From: Prevotella sp.
GTDB taxonomy: Bacteria; Bacteroidota; Bacteroidia; Bacteroidales; Bacteroidaceae
Reading direction: 5' to 3'
NCBI GenBank assembly: GCA_022773825.1
Contig: JALFOF010000059.1
Location: forward strand, 1 to 44,970
DNA length: 44,970 nucleotides
Shown: positions 9,104-17,283 of the stretch, in pieces
Numbering within the stretch: the first letter of the stretch is position 1
How the letters are laid out: each line of letters opens with the position of its first letter
Program-made: the position numbers and the translations under genes
The notes under the pieces: model-generated
What the model saw: only the letters and a program-made list of their open reading frames with translations
Told to the model about the DNA's origin: nothing
Databases searched by the model: none

Positions 9104-10021
9104 TTATTCTGAACCGATGTAAAGGAGCAACATGGAGAGCAAAACGAGTGCAAGGTCCACGACTTTTGCCTTGAGGTTCTTCTCTTTGAACAGCATTGCA
9201 CCGCACAGGAAACTTACTATCACGCTGCCACGGCGTACCATTGACACTACGCTTATCATGGCACCGTCCAGCCCGAGGGCATAGAAATAGACGAAATCAG
9301 CAGCAGAAAGGAATATACTTATCAACGGAATGCTCCAATGCCAGTGAAAGGGCGTGGCGCTTTTGCGCTTCGGCCACCACAGCAGGGCGAGCATGGCAGC
9401 CATCATAAAGAACTGGTAAATGTTGTACCAAGCCTGCACTGCCATCTTGTTCAGTCCCACACCGCCATTCTCTGGCGAAGCCATAAGGTATTTGTCGTAT
9501 AGCCCTGACACGGCTCCGAGCACGTTAGCAAGTATTACGTAGTATATCCACTTATTGTGAAACCAATTTATTCCCTCCTTTTTACTTGTCTTTTTCAGCA
9601 TCTCTATGCCTATGAGTGCCACGGCAACGCCAAGCCATTGCCAGATGTTCAGCCTTTCGGCAAAGAAGAGCATCGCACCTACAAGCACCATAACAGGGCG
9701 TGTGGCGTTTATCGGACCTACAATGGTGAGAGGTAAATGCTTCAGTCCAAAGTAGGCAAGGAGCCACGATGATAGTACGATGCACGACTTAACGACAATG
9801 TATTTCTGCTCCGCAAGGTTGTAATCAGAGCAGAAAAAGATAGAGCCAGCATCGATATTGCCGTTGTGTGAGAGCAGGATGAACGGCAGGAAGATTATGG
9901 AAGAGAAGAGAGTGTTAAGCAGGAGTACGGGTATCACTGCGTTCTCCTTCAGTGCTTGTTTCTTGAATACATCATAAAAGCCCAGCAGTGTGGCTGAGAG
10001 AAAAGCTAATATTACCCACAT
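9104..10021 (-). CDS. EamA/DMT-family membrane transporter
   Basis: Inner-membrane transporter of the drug/metabolite superfamily, 305 aa. About ten hydrophobic segments are arranged as two EamA repeats (roughly 1-145 and 155-305), starting MWVILAFLSATLLGFYDVFK. The segment GPINATRPVMVLVGAMLFFAER is typical of EamA repeats. The substrate cannot be inferred. It lies 73 bp downstream of trpS, with a hairpin between them, so it is probably transcribed separately or reduced by read-through. It is the last gene of a minus-strand run. Confidence 0.9.
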   Translation of the reverse strand: MWVILAFLSATLLGFYDVFKKQALKENAVIPVLLLNTLFSSIIFLPFILLSHNGNIDAGSIFFCSDYNLAEQKYIVVKSCIVLSSWLLAYFGLKHLPLTIVGPINATRPVMVLVGAMLFFAERLNIWQWLGVAVALIGIEMLKKTSKKEGINWFHNKWIYYVILANVLGAVSGLYDKYLMASPENGGVGLNKMAVQAWYNIYQFFMMAAMLALLWWPKRKSATPFHWHWSIPLISIFLSAADFVYFYALGLDGAMISVVSMVRRGSVIVSFLCGAMLFKEKNLKAKVVDLALVLLSMLLLYIGSE

Positions 10022-10032
10022 AAGTTATTGTA

Positions 10033-10074
10033 AACCCTCCCCATCGCTCCGTTAAAGGAAGGCTGGGGAGGGTT
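10033..10074 (-). terminator. Hairpin terminator after trpS
   Basis: AACCCTCCCCA (10033-10043) and TGGGGAGGGTT (10064-10074) form a perfect 11-bp stem in the trpS-EamA gap. The downstream T-tract on the minus strand is poor, so termination may be partial. Confidence 0.65.
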
Positions 10075-10094
10075 GTTCGTTGTTATATTGTTGT

Positions 10095-11180
10095 TTATTT
10101 CGCGTACATTTTCGTCTGCTGCTCAATGAGTTCCTTATCATCGAAGTAGTCAATGCGCATGGCGTGTCGCACCTCGTTCAGCGTCTGTATGCCGCGTTCA
10201 CGTGCCGCTGCGGTGCCGCGTTTCAGTATTTCATATACTTCTGGTATGCGCTGCTCCCATTGATGACGGCGTTCGCGTATAGGTTCCAGCCTGTCATTGA
10301 GCACGTTGTATAAGAATTTCTTGCACGTTCCGTCGCCCAGTCCGCCGCGAGTGTAGTGCGCTTTCAGTTCATCGAGGTTCTTATATTCAGGCAAGAACTT
10401 AGCGAAGTCCTCATCATTGCAGAAGGCGTCAAGGTATGTGAATACCGTATTGCCCTCTATGTGCCCCGGTTGCTCAATGTGAATGTGCTCCGGGTCAGTG
10501 TACATAGAGTTGACTTTCTTCTTCAATTCCTTGGCAGTGTCAGACAGGTAGATACAGTTACCGAGCGATTTTGACATCTTTGCCTTGCCGTCCGTACCAG
10601 GCAGACGCATACAAGCGGCGTTGTCGGGCAACAGTATCTTGGGTTCCACGAGTGTCTCTCCATAAATATGGTTGAACCTCCTTACTATTTCGTTGGTCTG
10701 TTCCAGCATCGGCTTCTGGTCTTCGCCAACAGGAACCGTCGTGGCCTTGAAGAGAGTAATGTCCGCTGCCTGCGATATGGGGTAGCAGAAGAAGCCCGTT
10801 GGTGTGCCTCCCTCAAACTTACGCATCTCCAGTTCCGTCTTCACCGTGGGGTTGCGTTGCAGACGTTGCACACTGACAAGGTTCATATAGTAGAATGTCA
10901 GTTCCGTCAATTCGGGTACGGCACTCTGTATGAAGATATTAGTCTTTTCGGGGTCAATGCCTGCCGAGAGGTAGTCCAGAGCCACTTCTATCACATTTTG
11001 CCTTATCTTCTCCGGGTTATCGGCGTTGTCTGTCAACGCTTGCGCATCGGCAATCATAATGAATATCTTGTCATATTCCCCGGAATTCTGCAGTTCTACG
11101 CGTCGGCGCAGCGAACCAACGTAATGTCCTATGTGGAGCTTGCCCGTGGGACGGTCGCCTGTGAGTATTACTTTTTCCAT
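10095..11180 (-). CDS. trpS: Tryptophanyl-tRNA synthetase
   Basis: Class I synthetase charging tRNA-Trp in the cytoplasm. The 361-aa protein starts at 11180, giving MEKVILTGDRPTGKLHIGHY; the frame runs on to 11216 into the upstream gene. The HIGH motif is at 16-19 and KMSKS at 201-205, in the spacing and length of the long-insert TrpRS variants (about 330-370 aa). It begins 2 bp after the amylase stop, so it is probably cotranscribed with the amylase and fabD. Confidence 0.97.
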   Translation of the reverse strand: MEKVILTGDRPTGKLHIGHYVGSLRRRVELQNSGEYDKIFIMIADAQALTDNADNPEKIRQNVIEVALDYLSAGIDPEKTNIFIQSAVPELTELTFYYMNLVSVQRLQRNPTVKTELEMRKFEGGTPTGFFCYPISQAADITLFKATTVPVGEDQKPMLEQTNEIVRRFNHIYGETLVEPKILLPDNAACMRLPGTDGKAKMSKSLGNCIYLSDTAKELKKKVNSMYTDPEHIHIEQPGHIEGNTVFTYLDAFCNDEDFAKFLPEYKNLDELKAHYTRGGLGDGTCKKFLYNVLNDRLEPIRERRHQWEQRIPEVYEILKRGTAAARERGIQTLNEVRHAMRIDYFDDKELIEQQTKMYAK

Positions 11181-11182
11181 AG

Positions 11183-12883
11183 TTATTTTCTTGTTTGTCT
11201 GTAAGAGAACTTCCATATCCTTGCGCTATTTGCCGGTACGAGCATCTTTACCACGCTGTCGCCCTTTATGGATATGTCCATGATATCGTCGGACAAGAGG
11301 TCCTTCGCTTTGTAGTTCTTTTCTGGTATGCCCAGAAACTCTACTGCGTGGGCAGGTATCTTGACATCAATGTCCACGGCATTGCCTATGAAGTTGCACA
11401 CGATGAGCAGTATCTCTCCGCCGTTCTTGCGTAAAAAGGCGAACTGCCCGTACTCGTTGAAGCGTGGAGAAGATGGGTTTACGTACATCAGGTCATAGAA
11501 GTCGCCGTCTATAGCTTTCTCCTTGCGTGCTATGCCGAGTACCTTCTTGTGCAACTGGTATATATACAGCTCCTCTGCCGTCAGGTCCGACACTCTGCTG
11601 AGGGTGTCTATGCTCCAATAGTCGAAGATGGTTGTCCTGCCATCCCTGCCAGAGAAGCCTTCCTCATCCATGCCCCTCTCGCCGTATTCCTCCCCGGCGT
11701 AGAGCATGAAGGGGTTTGCCTGCATCAGCACCGATGCTACAAGTCCGGGCACTCCCTTGCGTGCGGAGCCAGCAAAGAAGTCGCTTGCCACGCGCTGTTC
11801 GTCGTGGTTCTCAAGGAAATAGAGCATATTGTCCTTGATGTCGTTGGTGCTCTGCCAAGCGTAGGTGATGTTCCTTGCCGGTCCATAGCCGCAGATTGCG
11901 GCGCGCATGGTGTCGTACATTCCCACCTTGTCATAGAGATAGTCAAAGCCAGCATTGATATAACGGCGATACTGGTTAGGGTCGTACACCTCTCCGATGA
12001 ATATCATCTCGGGGTAACGGTACTTCACCTTCTCTGTTGCCCACGCCCAGAATGCCGATGGCACCATCTCCGCCATGTCACACCTGAAGCCGTCCACGCC
12101 TTTCGCTGCCCAAAAGAGCAGTATGTCCGTCATTTTCTTCCACGTATCGGGTATAGGCTCAAAGTGTCCGATGCCTGTCCAGTAGTCCACACCATAGTTC
12201 AGCTTCACCGTTTCGTACCAATCGTCCTGTCCCGGCTGGTTATCGAAGTGGTCGTTGCCCGTTGCCTTTGCCGGGTATTCCGTGTACTCCTCCTCTGGCA
12301 CGTCCTGTCCGAGGTCTCCTTTGCCTGCACCCGTTCTGAGATTAAACCTTGGGTCGAAGCTACATCCTGGACAGTAGTAGAAGTTGTTCTGAGGGTCGAA
12401 GCCGTGTTCTGGGTTGTCATCAGCACCGAGGTCAGACACGTTGTCCGGCTTTTCCGTGGAGTGGTACTGTCGTGCCACGTGGTTTGGCACGAAATCGATG
12501 ATGACTTTCATCCCAGCTTTGTGCGTCCTTGCCACCAGAGCCTCAAACTCTTTCATCCTTCTGTCAACGTTTTCGGCGAGGTCTGGATCAACATCGTAGT
12601 AGTCAGCGATGGCGTATGGCGAACCAGCCCTGCCCTTTATGACAGCGGGATGCTGACGCGGGATGCCGTATTGCGAGTAGTCTGTCTGTGTGGCATGGCG
12701 TATAACGCCGGTGTACCATACGTGTGAGAAGCCCATCTTTTTGATGTGCTTCAGAGTCTTCTGGTCGAAGTCGTTGAATTTCCCTGAACCGTTTTCGGCA
12801 ATCGTGCCCCACTGCTTGCGCGTGGTGTTACGATTGCCGAAAAGGCGCGTGAATATTTGATATATTAATATCTTGTTATTCAT
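11183..12883 (-). CDS. GH13 alpha-amylase-family glycosidase
   Basis: Glycoside hydrolase family 13 enzyme of 566 aa acting on alpha-glucans or malto-oligosaccharides. The catalytic triad is visible: Asp269 nucleophile in GVDGFRCDMAE, Glu298 acid/base in FIGEVYDP and Asp361 in FLENHDEQR. Conserved region I is IIDFVPNHVARQYHS. There is no signal peptide, so it should be cytoplasmic. A short loop with a CPGC motif (171-174) within 150-215 is unusual for a plain amylase. The exact specificity is not clear from sequence. It sits between fabD (5 bp) and trpS (2 bp), a tight cluster mixing lipid, glucan and translation functions. Confidence 0.95.
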   Translation of the reverse strand: MNNKILIYQIFTRLFGNRNTTRKQWGTIAENGSGKFNDFDQKTLKHIKKMGFSHVWYTGVIRHATQTDYSQYGIPRQHPAVIKGRAGSPYAIADYYDVDPDLAENVDRRMKEFEALVARTHKAGMKVIIDFVPNHVARQYHSTEKPDNVSDLGADDNPEHGFDPQNNFYYCPGCSFDPRFNLRTGAGKGDLGQDVPEEEYTEYPAKATGNDHFDNQPGQDDWYETVKLNYGVDYWTGIGHFEPIPDTWKKMTDILLFWAAKGVDGFRCDMAEMVPSAFWAWATEKVKYRYPEMIFIGEVYDPNQYRRYINAGFDYLYDKVGMYDTMRAAICGYGPARNITYAWQSTNDIKDNMLYFLENHDEQRVASDFFAGSARKGVPGLVASVLMQANPFMLYAGEEYGERGMDEEGFSGRDGRTTIFDYWSIDTLSRVSDLTAEELYIYQLHKKVLGIARKEKAIDGDFYDLMYVNPSSPRFNEYGQFAFLRKNGGEILLIVCNFIGNAVDIDVKIPAHAVEFLGIPEKNYKAKDLLSDDIMDISIKGDSVVKMLVPANSARIWKFSYRQTRK

Positions 12884-12888
12884 GTGGA

Positions 12889-13785
12889 TTAAGAGATGCC
12901 AGTGATAGTAATGCCTTCAACGCCCTTTGCTATCTTGGTTATCATGCCTTGCAATGCCTTACCTGGGCCGCACTCCACGAAGTCTGTCGCTCCGTCTGCC
13001 ATCATCTGCTGCACCTCGTATGTCCACTTCACGGGAGCCGTGAGCTGTGCTATGAGGTTCTGCTTTATCTCTTCCGCGTTGGTGTGAGCCTTGGCATCCA
13101 CATTCTGATATACAGGTATTCGTGGTGTCTTGAACTCTGTTGCCTCAATGGCAGCCTGTAGTTCGTCCTTTGCTGGCTGCATGAGTGGAGAGTGGAATGC
13201 GCCGCCTACGGGGAGTGGGAGAGCGCGCTTAGCGCCAGCAGCCTTCATTGCCTCACATGCTTCCGCGATGGCTTCGTTGTTACCAGATATAACAAGCTGT
13301 CCGGGGTTGTTATAGTTGGCAGGCACTACGATGTTGCCTTCCTTTGAAATGCCTGCGCATATCTCCTCAATCTGTGCGTCTGGCAAGCCTATTATTGCAG
13401 CCATTGTTGAGGGAGCGGCCTCGCAAGCCTTCTGCATAGCCTGCGCACGCTGTGACACCAGCTTCAGACCATCTTCGAAGGACAGTGCTCCGGCAGCTAC
13501 GAGGGCAGAGAACTCACCGAGGGAGTGACCTGCTGTCATTTCTGCGTCAAACTCATCGCCGAGGCATATTGCCTTTATCACAGAGTGGAGGAATACGGCT
13601 GGCTGCGTCACCTTTGTCTGCTTCAGCTCTTCCGCAGTACCCTCAAACATGATTTTCGTTATATCGAAGCCGAGGATTTCGTTTGCCTTGTCAAATAGTT
13701 CCTTTGCCTTTGGGTCGCTGTCATATAGGTCTTTGCCCATACCTGTGAACTGGGCACCCTGACCTGGGAATACAAATGCTTTCAT
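12889..13785 (-). CDS. fabD: Malonyl-CoA:ACP transacylase
   Basis: Transfers malonyl from CoA to acyl carrier protein for fatty-acid synthesis. The 298-aa protein starts MKAFVFPGQGAQFTGMG. The active-site Ser88 lies in GHSLGEFSALVAAG, and the histidine segment is GGAFHSPLMQPA. Length and motif order are standard (about 300 aa). It is first in a tight minus-strand cluster with the GH13 amylase and trpS. Its upstream region is highly unusual: an 8-nt-period repeat reaches to within 3 nt of the ATG (see 13789-13996) and there is no visible Shine-Dalgarno site. Confidence 0.97.
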   Translation of the reverse strand: MKAFVFPGQGAQFTGMGKDLYDSDPKAKELFDKANEILGFDITKIMFEGTAEELKQTKVTQPAVFLHSVIKAICLGDEFDAEMTAGHSLGEFSALVAAGALSFEDGLKLVSQRAQAMQKACEAAPSTMAAIIGLPDAQIEEICAGISKEGNIVVPANYNNPGQLVISGNNEAIAEACEAMKAAGAKRALPLPVGGAFHSPLMQPAKDELQAAIEATEFKTPRIPVYQNVDAKAHTNAEEIKQNLIAQLTAPVKWTYEVQQMMADGATDFVECGPGKALQGMITKIAKGVEGITITGIS

Positions 13786-13788
13786 TGT

Positions 13789-13996
13789 CGTTTGGTTTTT
13801 TAGTGTTTTGGTTGTTTAGTTGGTTGGTGGTTTGGTAGTTTGGTGGTTTAGTTGTATGGTTGTTTGGTTGTTTGGTGGTTTAGTTGTTTGGTTGTTTGCC
13901 AGTTTGATGCATTAAACTAAACCACTGAACGCCTAAACAACTAAACCACTAAACGCCTAAATAACTAAACTACTAAACCACCAAACCACTAATCAA
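13789..13996. repeat. 8-nt-period direct array followed by its inverted array
   Basis: On the plus strand, 13789-13908 is fifteen consecutive 8-nt units of type nGTTTRGT (for example TGTTTGGT, GGTTTAGT). After an 8-nt spacer with ATTAAA, 13917-13996 is ten units of type CTAAACNN (CTAAACAA, CTAAACCA, CTAAACGC). The period is exact across both blocks. The blocks are roughly complementary and could fold into a long imperfect hairpin. On the minus strand the C/A-rich block lies immediately before the fabD start codon. The array fills almost the whole fabD-rplI gap. Confidence 0.9.
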
Positions 13997-14017
13997 CTAT
14001 TCCCGTTAACGTCAAAA

Positions 14018-14057
14018 GCCCCGGTCACCGTCACTGTTGAAGTGAGGTAATCGGGGC
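14018..14057 (-). terminator. Intrinsic terminator of the rpsF-rpsR-rplI operon
   Basis: On the minus strand GCCCCGATTACCTCAC pairs imperfectly with GTGACGGTGACCGGGGC, followed by TTTT. It lies 33 bp after the rplI stop. Confidence 0.8.
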
Positions 14058-14089
14058 CATATTGTTTTGAATGTTTGTTCTTTCAGATT

Positions 14090-14614
14090 TTACTCCGCAG
14101 CTTCAGTTGCGGGAGCCTCTGCTACTGTAGCCTCACCTGCAGTCTCTTCAGCTTCCTTAGCGGGAGCCTCAACGCCTTCAGCCACAACAGAAACAGGCAC
14201 CTCTACCTTCACTTCCTTGTGGAACACCACTGTGGCAACATAGTCACCAACGGTCTTGATGTCCTTCATGATAACGCGTTTGCGGTCAACCTCGATGCCC
14301 TTAGCAGCGAGTTCCGCAGCCACGGTAGCAGCGTTAACAGAGCCGTAGAGCACGCCTGTCGCGCTCACCTTGCTTGCAATGGTGAGAGCCACGCCGTTGA
14401 GAGCCTCGGCTTCCTTCTGTGCTGCCGCGAGGATAGCGGCAATCTTGTGCTGCTGCTGCTTGAGGTTCTCAGCGAGTACCTTCTTTGCAGACGCAGAAGC
14501 TATGATAGCCTTGCCTGTTGGTATGAGGTAGTTACGGCCGTAGCCAGACTTAACGTTTACTATATCGTTCTTGTATCCAAGACCGATGATATCTTCTTTC
14601 AGTATAATTTCCAT
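14090..14614 (-). CDS. rplI: Ribosomal protein bL9
   Basis: Large-subunit protein binding 23S rRNA near the base of the L1 stalk. The 174-aa protein starts MEIILKEDIIGLGYKNDIVN, with the L9 N-terminal signature GYGRNYLIPTGKAI. It is about 25 residues longer than the E. coli protein (149 aa). The extra part is an Ala/Glu-rich acidic tail from about residue 148, an extension seen in some Bacteroidetes L9 proteins. It is third in the operon after rpsF and rpsR, 22 bp downstream of rpsR. Confidence 0.97.
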   Translation of the reverse strand: MEIILKEDIIGLGYKNDIVNVKSGYGRNYLIPTGKAIIASASAKKVLAENLKQQQHKIAAILAAAQKEAEALNGVALTIASKVSATGVLYGSVNAATVAAELAAKGIEVDRKRVIMKDIKTVGDYVATVVFHKEVKVEVPVSVVAEGVEAPAKEAEETAGEATVAEAPATEAAE

Positions 14615-14636
14615 GTGTGTAATCCTCCTTTTTTGT

Positions 14637-14903
14637 TTACTTCATCAAATCGGTTACGTATGGAAGCAGTGCAATCTGGCGAGCACGCTTTACAGCCTGC
14701 GCCACACGACGCTGATACTTCAGAGATGTTCCGGTGATACGACGCGGAAGAATCTTGCCCTGTTCGTTGAGGAACTTCTTGAGGAACTCAGGATCCTTGT
14801 AGTCTATGTACTTGATACCGCTCTTCTTGAAACGGCAATACTTCTTCTTCTTAGTGTCAATCGTAGGTGCGGTCAGATAACGTATTTCTGAATTTTCTGC
14901 CAT
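14637..14903 (-). CDS. rpsR: Ribosomal protein bS18
   Basis: Small-subunit protein that pairs with bS6 on the platform of the 30S subunit. The 88-aa protein contains the S18 signature: [20 protein letters not shown], then [20 protein letters not shown]. It lacks the Cys-rich N-terminal zinc-binding form seen in some paralogues. It lies 3 bp after rpsF and 22 bp before rplI, the standard bacterial order. Confidence 0.97.
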   Translation of the reverse strand: MAENSEIRYLTAPTIDTKKKKYCRFKKSGIKYIDYKDPEFLKKFLNEQGKILPRRITGTSLKYQRRVAQAVKRARQIALLPYVTDLMK

Positions 14904-14906
14904 TGT

Positions 14907-15254
14907 TTAAGCCTCCTCTTTTTTAGCAAGTTTGTTACGACGCTTCTCTGCATAGAGTGATGCGTACTTGTCAAGCTTGACGGTCATAAAACGGATTACT
15001 TTCTCTTCACGGCGGTAAGCGGTTTCGAGAGTTGCGATTACTTCTGGCTCAGCCTTGAACTCAACAAGGTTGTAGAAACCTGTTGACTTCTTGTCAATAG
15101 CATAAGCCATCTTCTTGAGTCCCCAAGCCTCTTCGTTCAGAATTTCCGCACCATTGTCGGTGAGAACCTTTGTGAACTTAGCGACCGTTTCCTTTGCCTG
15201 GTCATCAGACAAAACGGGAGTCAAAATGAAAACGGTTTCGTAATGATTCTTCAT
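14907..15254 (-). CDS. rpsF: Ribosomal protein bS6
   Basis: Small-subunit protein partnering bS18. The start at 15254 gives 115 aa, [20 protein letters not shown]; the frame stays open to 15311 but the upstream part is promoter and leader. It has the S6 alpha/beta core, with [20 protein letters not shown] and [14 protein letters not shown]. First gene of the rpsF-rpsR-rplI operon. Confidence 0.97.
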   Translation of the reverse strand: MKNHYETVFILTPVLSDDQAKETVAKFTKVLTDNGAEILNEEAWGLKKMAYAIDKKSTGFYNLVEFKAEPEVIATLETAYRREEKVIRFMTVKLDKYASLYAEKRRNKLAKKEEA

Positions 15255-15308
15255 TGTTCTATTAATAAATAATGTGTAAATATGAAATGCTTTTTTGCAA
15301 AAGCGCTG

Positions 15309-15316
15309 CAAAGGTA
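15309..15316 (-). promoter_or_regulatory. Promoter -7 element for rpsF operon
   Basis: The minus strand carries TACCTTTG here, a full match to TAnnTTTG, about 55 nt before the rpsF start. The -33 element is weak. Confidence 0.65.
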
Positions 15317-15563
15317 CAAAAAATATTTCATTTGTGCCACTTGCTGTCTTGTTTTCTTGTGGTAAATGTTGTTAAAACGTGTTTTCTTGAGATTTGTCAA
15401 GGGGGAATGACTGCTTTTATGTGGTTTTATAGTATAATTATGCCGTAACGATGATAGCCTTACTGTCCATGCTGATATGTCTTTGTGCTCTCTTAAAATC
15501 GGCTGGCATATCGTGCGTTCATGTTGCTTCTTGGTATCGTTGAAATGTGCCAGGGTTGCAATT
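15317..15563. other. Intergenic stretch with no recognised feature
   Basis: Between the rpsF promoter and the 22-bp repeat array I see no coding potential, tRNA or strong hairpin. Confidence 0.5.
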
Positions 15564-15651
15564 GCTATGTGATTGCGGTGTGAAAGCTATGTGATTACAT
15601 TCTAATAACGTAGCTTTTACGATGTAATCGCTATGTGATTGTTTTTGCTAT
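15564..15651. repeat. 22-bp-period degenerate tandem repeat, array B
   Basis: Four units start at 15564, 15586, 15608 and 15630, exactly 22 bp apart. Three begin GCTATGTGATT. The third reads ACGTAGCTTTTAC followed by GATGTAATC, very close to the best units at 1-65 and 36.8 kb. It lies between the rpsF promoter and the transglycosylase terminator. Confidence 0.8.
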
Positions 15652-15680
15652 GACATGGCGTGATGGCGTGTGGTGGATAA

Positions 15681-15724
15681 AACTAATGCAGAGACCCGCC
15701 TGTTGGTGAGTCTCTGCATTAGTT
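15681..15724. terminator. Strong hairpin terminator after the transglycosylase gene
   Basis: AACTAATGCAGAGAC (15681-15695) and GTCTCTGCATTAGTT (15710-15724) form a perfect 15-bp stem with a 14-nt loop, about 57 bp after the transglycosylase stop. Confidence 0.8.
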
Positions 15725-15780
15725 ATTCTGTGTTCGCACCCATTGCTTTTGTCCCTTTTGGGGGCTTTTGCGGTGATGGG

Positions 15781-16212
15781 TTATCGGTATAGTTTCATAA
15801 CCTTGTTATAGTAATTCTGCGTGCCTTTTGTGGTGTATTTCACCCCACCGTTCCATAGTCTTATGGCACGCTCTATGTTGTTCGTGGGGTTATAGTGGCT
15901 CATGATGAGCACAAACATCTCCCTGCTCTTCTTTACGCTGAAGCGGTCGTTGAGGGTGTATCTCTTTTTCTCGCCTCTTTTCTTCAGGATAGCGTTGCAG
16001 TCTTTCACCAGTATAGGTGTAATCTGCATTGCCCCGCAGCTCTTTCCGCTTACGGCGCGGCTGTCTCCCTCACTCTCTACTTGTGTGATGGCATCCATGA
16101 GAGGACCCCAGTCAAAAGATTTTGCTCCGTTGTTCATTGCTTTTGTATTCACGGAGGCTACTGTGATAAACGCTGTTAATGATACTACCTTTGCAATCTT
16201 TGATAAAAACAT
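15781..16212 (-). CDS. Small exported SLT-type lytic transglycosylase
   Basis: Peptidoglycan-cleaving enzyme of the soluble-lytic-transglycosylase fold, 143 aa. The signal peptide is MFLSKIAKVVSLTAFITVAS, cleaved near residue 25. The SLT core starts at about 35; the catalytic Glu46 lies in ITQVESEGDSRAVSGKSCGA, followed by MQITPILVKDCN and the YNPTNNIERAIRLWNGG segment. It is a stand-alone minimal domain with no LysM or other wall-binding module. It probably remodels cell wall in the periplasm. The gene appears to be transcribed from a promoter some 350 nt upstream (16569-16600), giving an exceptionally long 5' leader. A 15-bp-stem terminator follows it. Confidence 0.9.
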   Translation of the reverse strand: MFLSKIAKVVSLTAFITVASVNTKAMNNGAKSFDWGPLMDAITQVESEGDSRAVSGKSCGAMQITPILVKDCNAILKKRGEKKRYTLNDRFSVKKSREMFVLIMSHYNPTNNIERAIRLWNGGVKYTTKGTQNYYNKVMKLYR

Positions 16213-16562
16213 AATGTTAATTTAAGGGAAGCCTGAACTTGTTCTTTGCGTGGCAAAGGGCATTGGCGACTGTCTTGCGCGGACATTGTGTCGTTATGCC
16301 AGGCGGATGTTGACGTCTTTCGCTCTCTCTGCTTGTAAGGTGGGGCAGAGCTACGTTAGCTTATTGCGGAGCAACGTAATGTGAGGCAGCTGGTCTTTCC
16401 GCCGTCCAGGAAACAGTAGGCGTACAGTGTTGTGGCGGAGAAGGATGAGGTTGTCACCTTCTTTGTTTGCCGTGACACTGTTGTGTAACGCCGGCTGCTC
16501 CCGGCTTCCTGTTCGTAAATTGATAGAGAAATGCCAAACACAATAGCATACACTCTACCTTT
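16213..16562 (-). other. Long apparent 5' untranslated leader of the transglycosylase gene
   Basis: About 350 nt separate a well-matched minus-strand promoter from the transglycosylase start. The stretch contains a GCCGG/CCGGC stem (around 16490-16506) and an inverted ACAGTGT/ACACTGT pair (around 16425-16480). There are only weak open frames: a 71-codon frame from a TTG at 16571 and a 31-codon frame from an ATG near 16553. It may be a structured cis-regulatory RNA or encode an unannotated small peptide. I cannot assign it to a known family. Confidence 0.4.
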
Positions 16563-16568
16563 CGGGTG

Positions 16569-16600
16569 CAAAGGTAGTAATAAAAAACTGTGTACGCAAA
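16569..16600 (-). promoter_or_regulatory. Bacteroidetes-type promoter upstream of the transglycosylase
   Basis: On the minus strand, TTTG (complement of 16597-16600), 20 nt, then TACCTTTG (complement of 16569-16576). This is a near-perfect consensus promoter pointing at the transglycosylase gene, with a start site near 16562. Confidence 0.75.
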
Positions 16601-16646
16601 CAGTTTTGGCTAAAAAAAGTGTAACGTGGTGATTTGTTGACGTTTG

Positions 16647-17180
16647 TCAATGTTCTATTCCATCGGGCGTTTTCAAAATGATAGATGTCGCTCCGATGGT
16701 GAATAGCGTGTCATTTTCTATTATTCGACGTTCTTTGTCGCCAAGAATTTGGTTATCTACGAAGGTTCCAGTGTAGCTTGGCCCGTCGCGGAGCACGTAT
16801 TTCAGGTCGCCTTTTTTGTTCCTTGACACGTTGATTACGCAGTGGTTCATGTCGATGGAGGGGTCGTTGGTCTCTATCGGCGTATTGCATTTGGAGCCTT
16901 TCATGTAGCGGCCTATGGTGTTGTCGCCCATACGCAGCGGTAATACCTGTTTGTAGTGGAACACGTTCTCTATTACTATGATTGCTCCAACGCCTTCATC
17001 GGCTTCCTCCGCGGTGGGGTTTTCTTCTTTCTGACGCTTGCGCAGCTTGGAGACACCTATGCGTATGCCGAACTCCTTGCCGCAGTCGGGGCATAGAAAG
17101 ACGAGGGATTGCCCGGCGCTGTACCTGGTTTCGTCAAACGTTATGTAGTTGTCGCACTTGGGACATCTTACTCTTTTCAT
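16647..17180 (-). CDS. Zinc-ribbon and FHA-domain protein
   Basis: Cytoplasmic protein of 177 aa with two parts. Residues 1-42 form a zinc ribbon with CPKC (Cys6, Cys9) and CPDC (Cys30, Cys33), resembling MJ0042-type ribbons. Residues about 75-175 form an FHA domain, a phosphothreonine-peptide-binding fold: MGDNTIGRYMKGSKCNTPIE, then DPSIDMNHCVINV, then RDGPSYTGTFVDN. It should read out Ser/Thr phosphorylation, but no kinase or phosphatase gene is nearby. It lies 103 bp downstream of the HU/SPOR gene on the same strand. The partner and role are unknown. Confidence 0.88.
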   Translation of the reverse strand: MKRVRCPKCDNYITFDETRYSAGQSLVFLCPDCGKEFGIRIGVSKLRKRQKEENPTAEEADEGVGAIIVIENVFHYKQVLPLRMGDNTIGRYMKGSKCNTPIETNDPSIDMNHCVINVSRNKKGDLKYVLRDGPSYTGTFVDNQILGDKERRIIENDTLFTIGATSIILKTPDGIEH

Positions 17181-17283
17181 AGTGGATTGTGCTGCGTATG
17201 CTTGTGGGAGTTATATTGTTGCTCGTAAAAATGTTATGGGGTGCGGCGTTATGAGGAGCCTTGTTGGATGAACAATGTTTTAG

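Noticed and set aside
15564..15651. CRISPR-like array
   Set aside because: Units are adjacent with no unique spacers and are degenerate, and no cas genes are present. Same reasoning for the other 22-bp arrays.
16356..16571. 71-codon minus-strand frame in the transglycosylase leader
   Set aside because: It starts with TTG inside the promoter -7 element, has no ribosome site and looks compositionally random. Left as possible leader content only.
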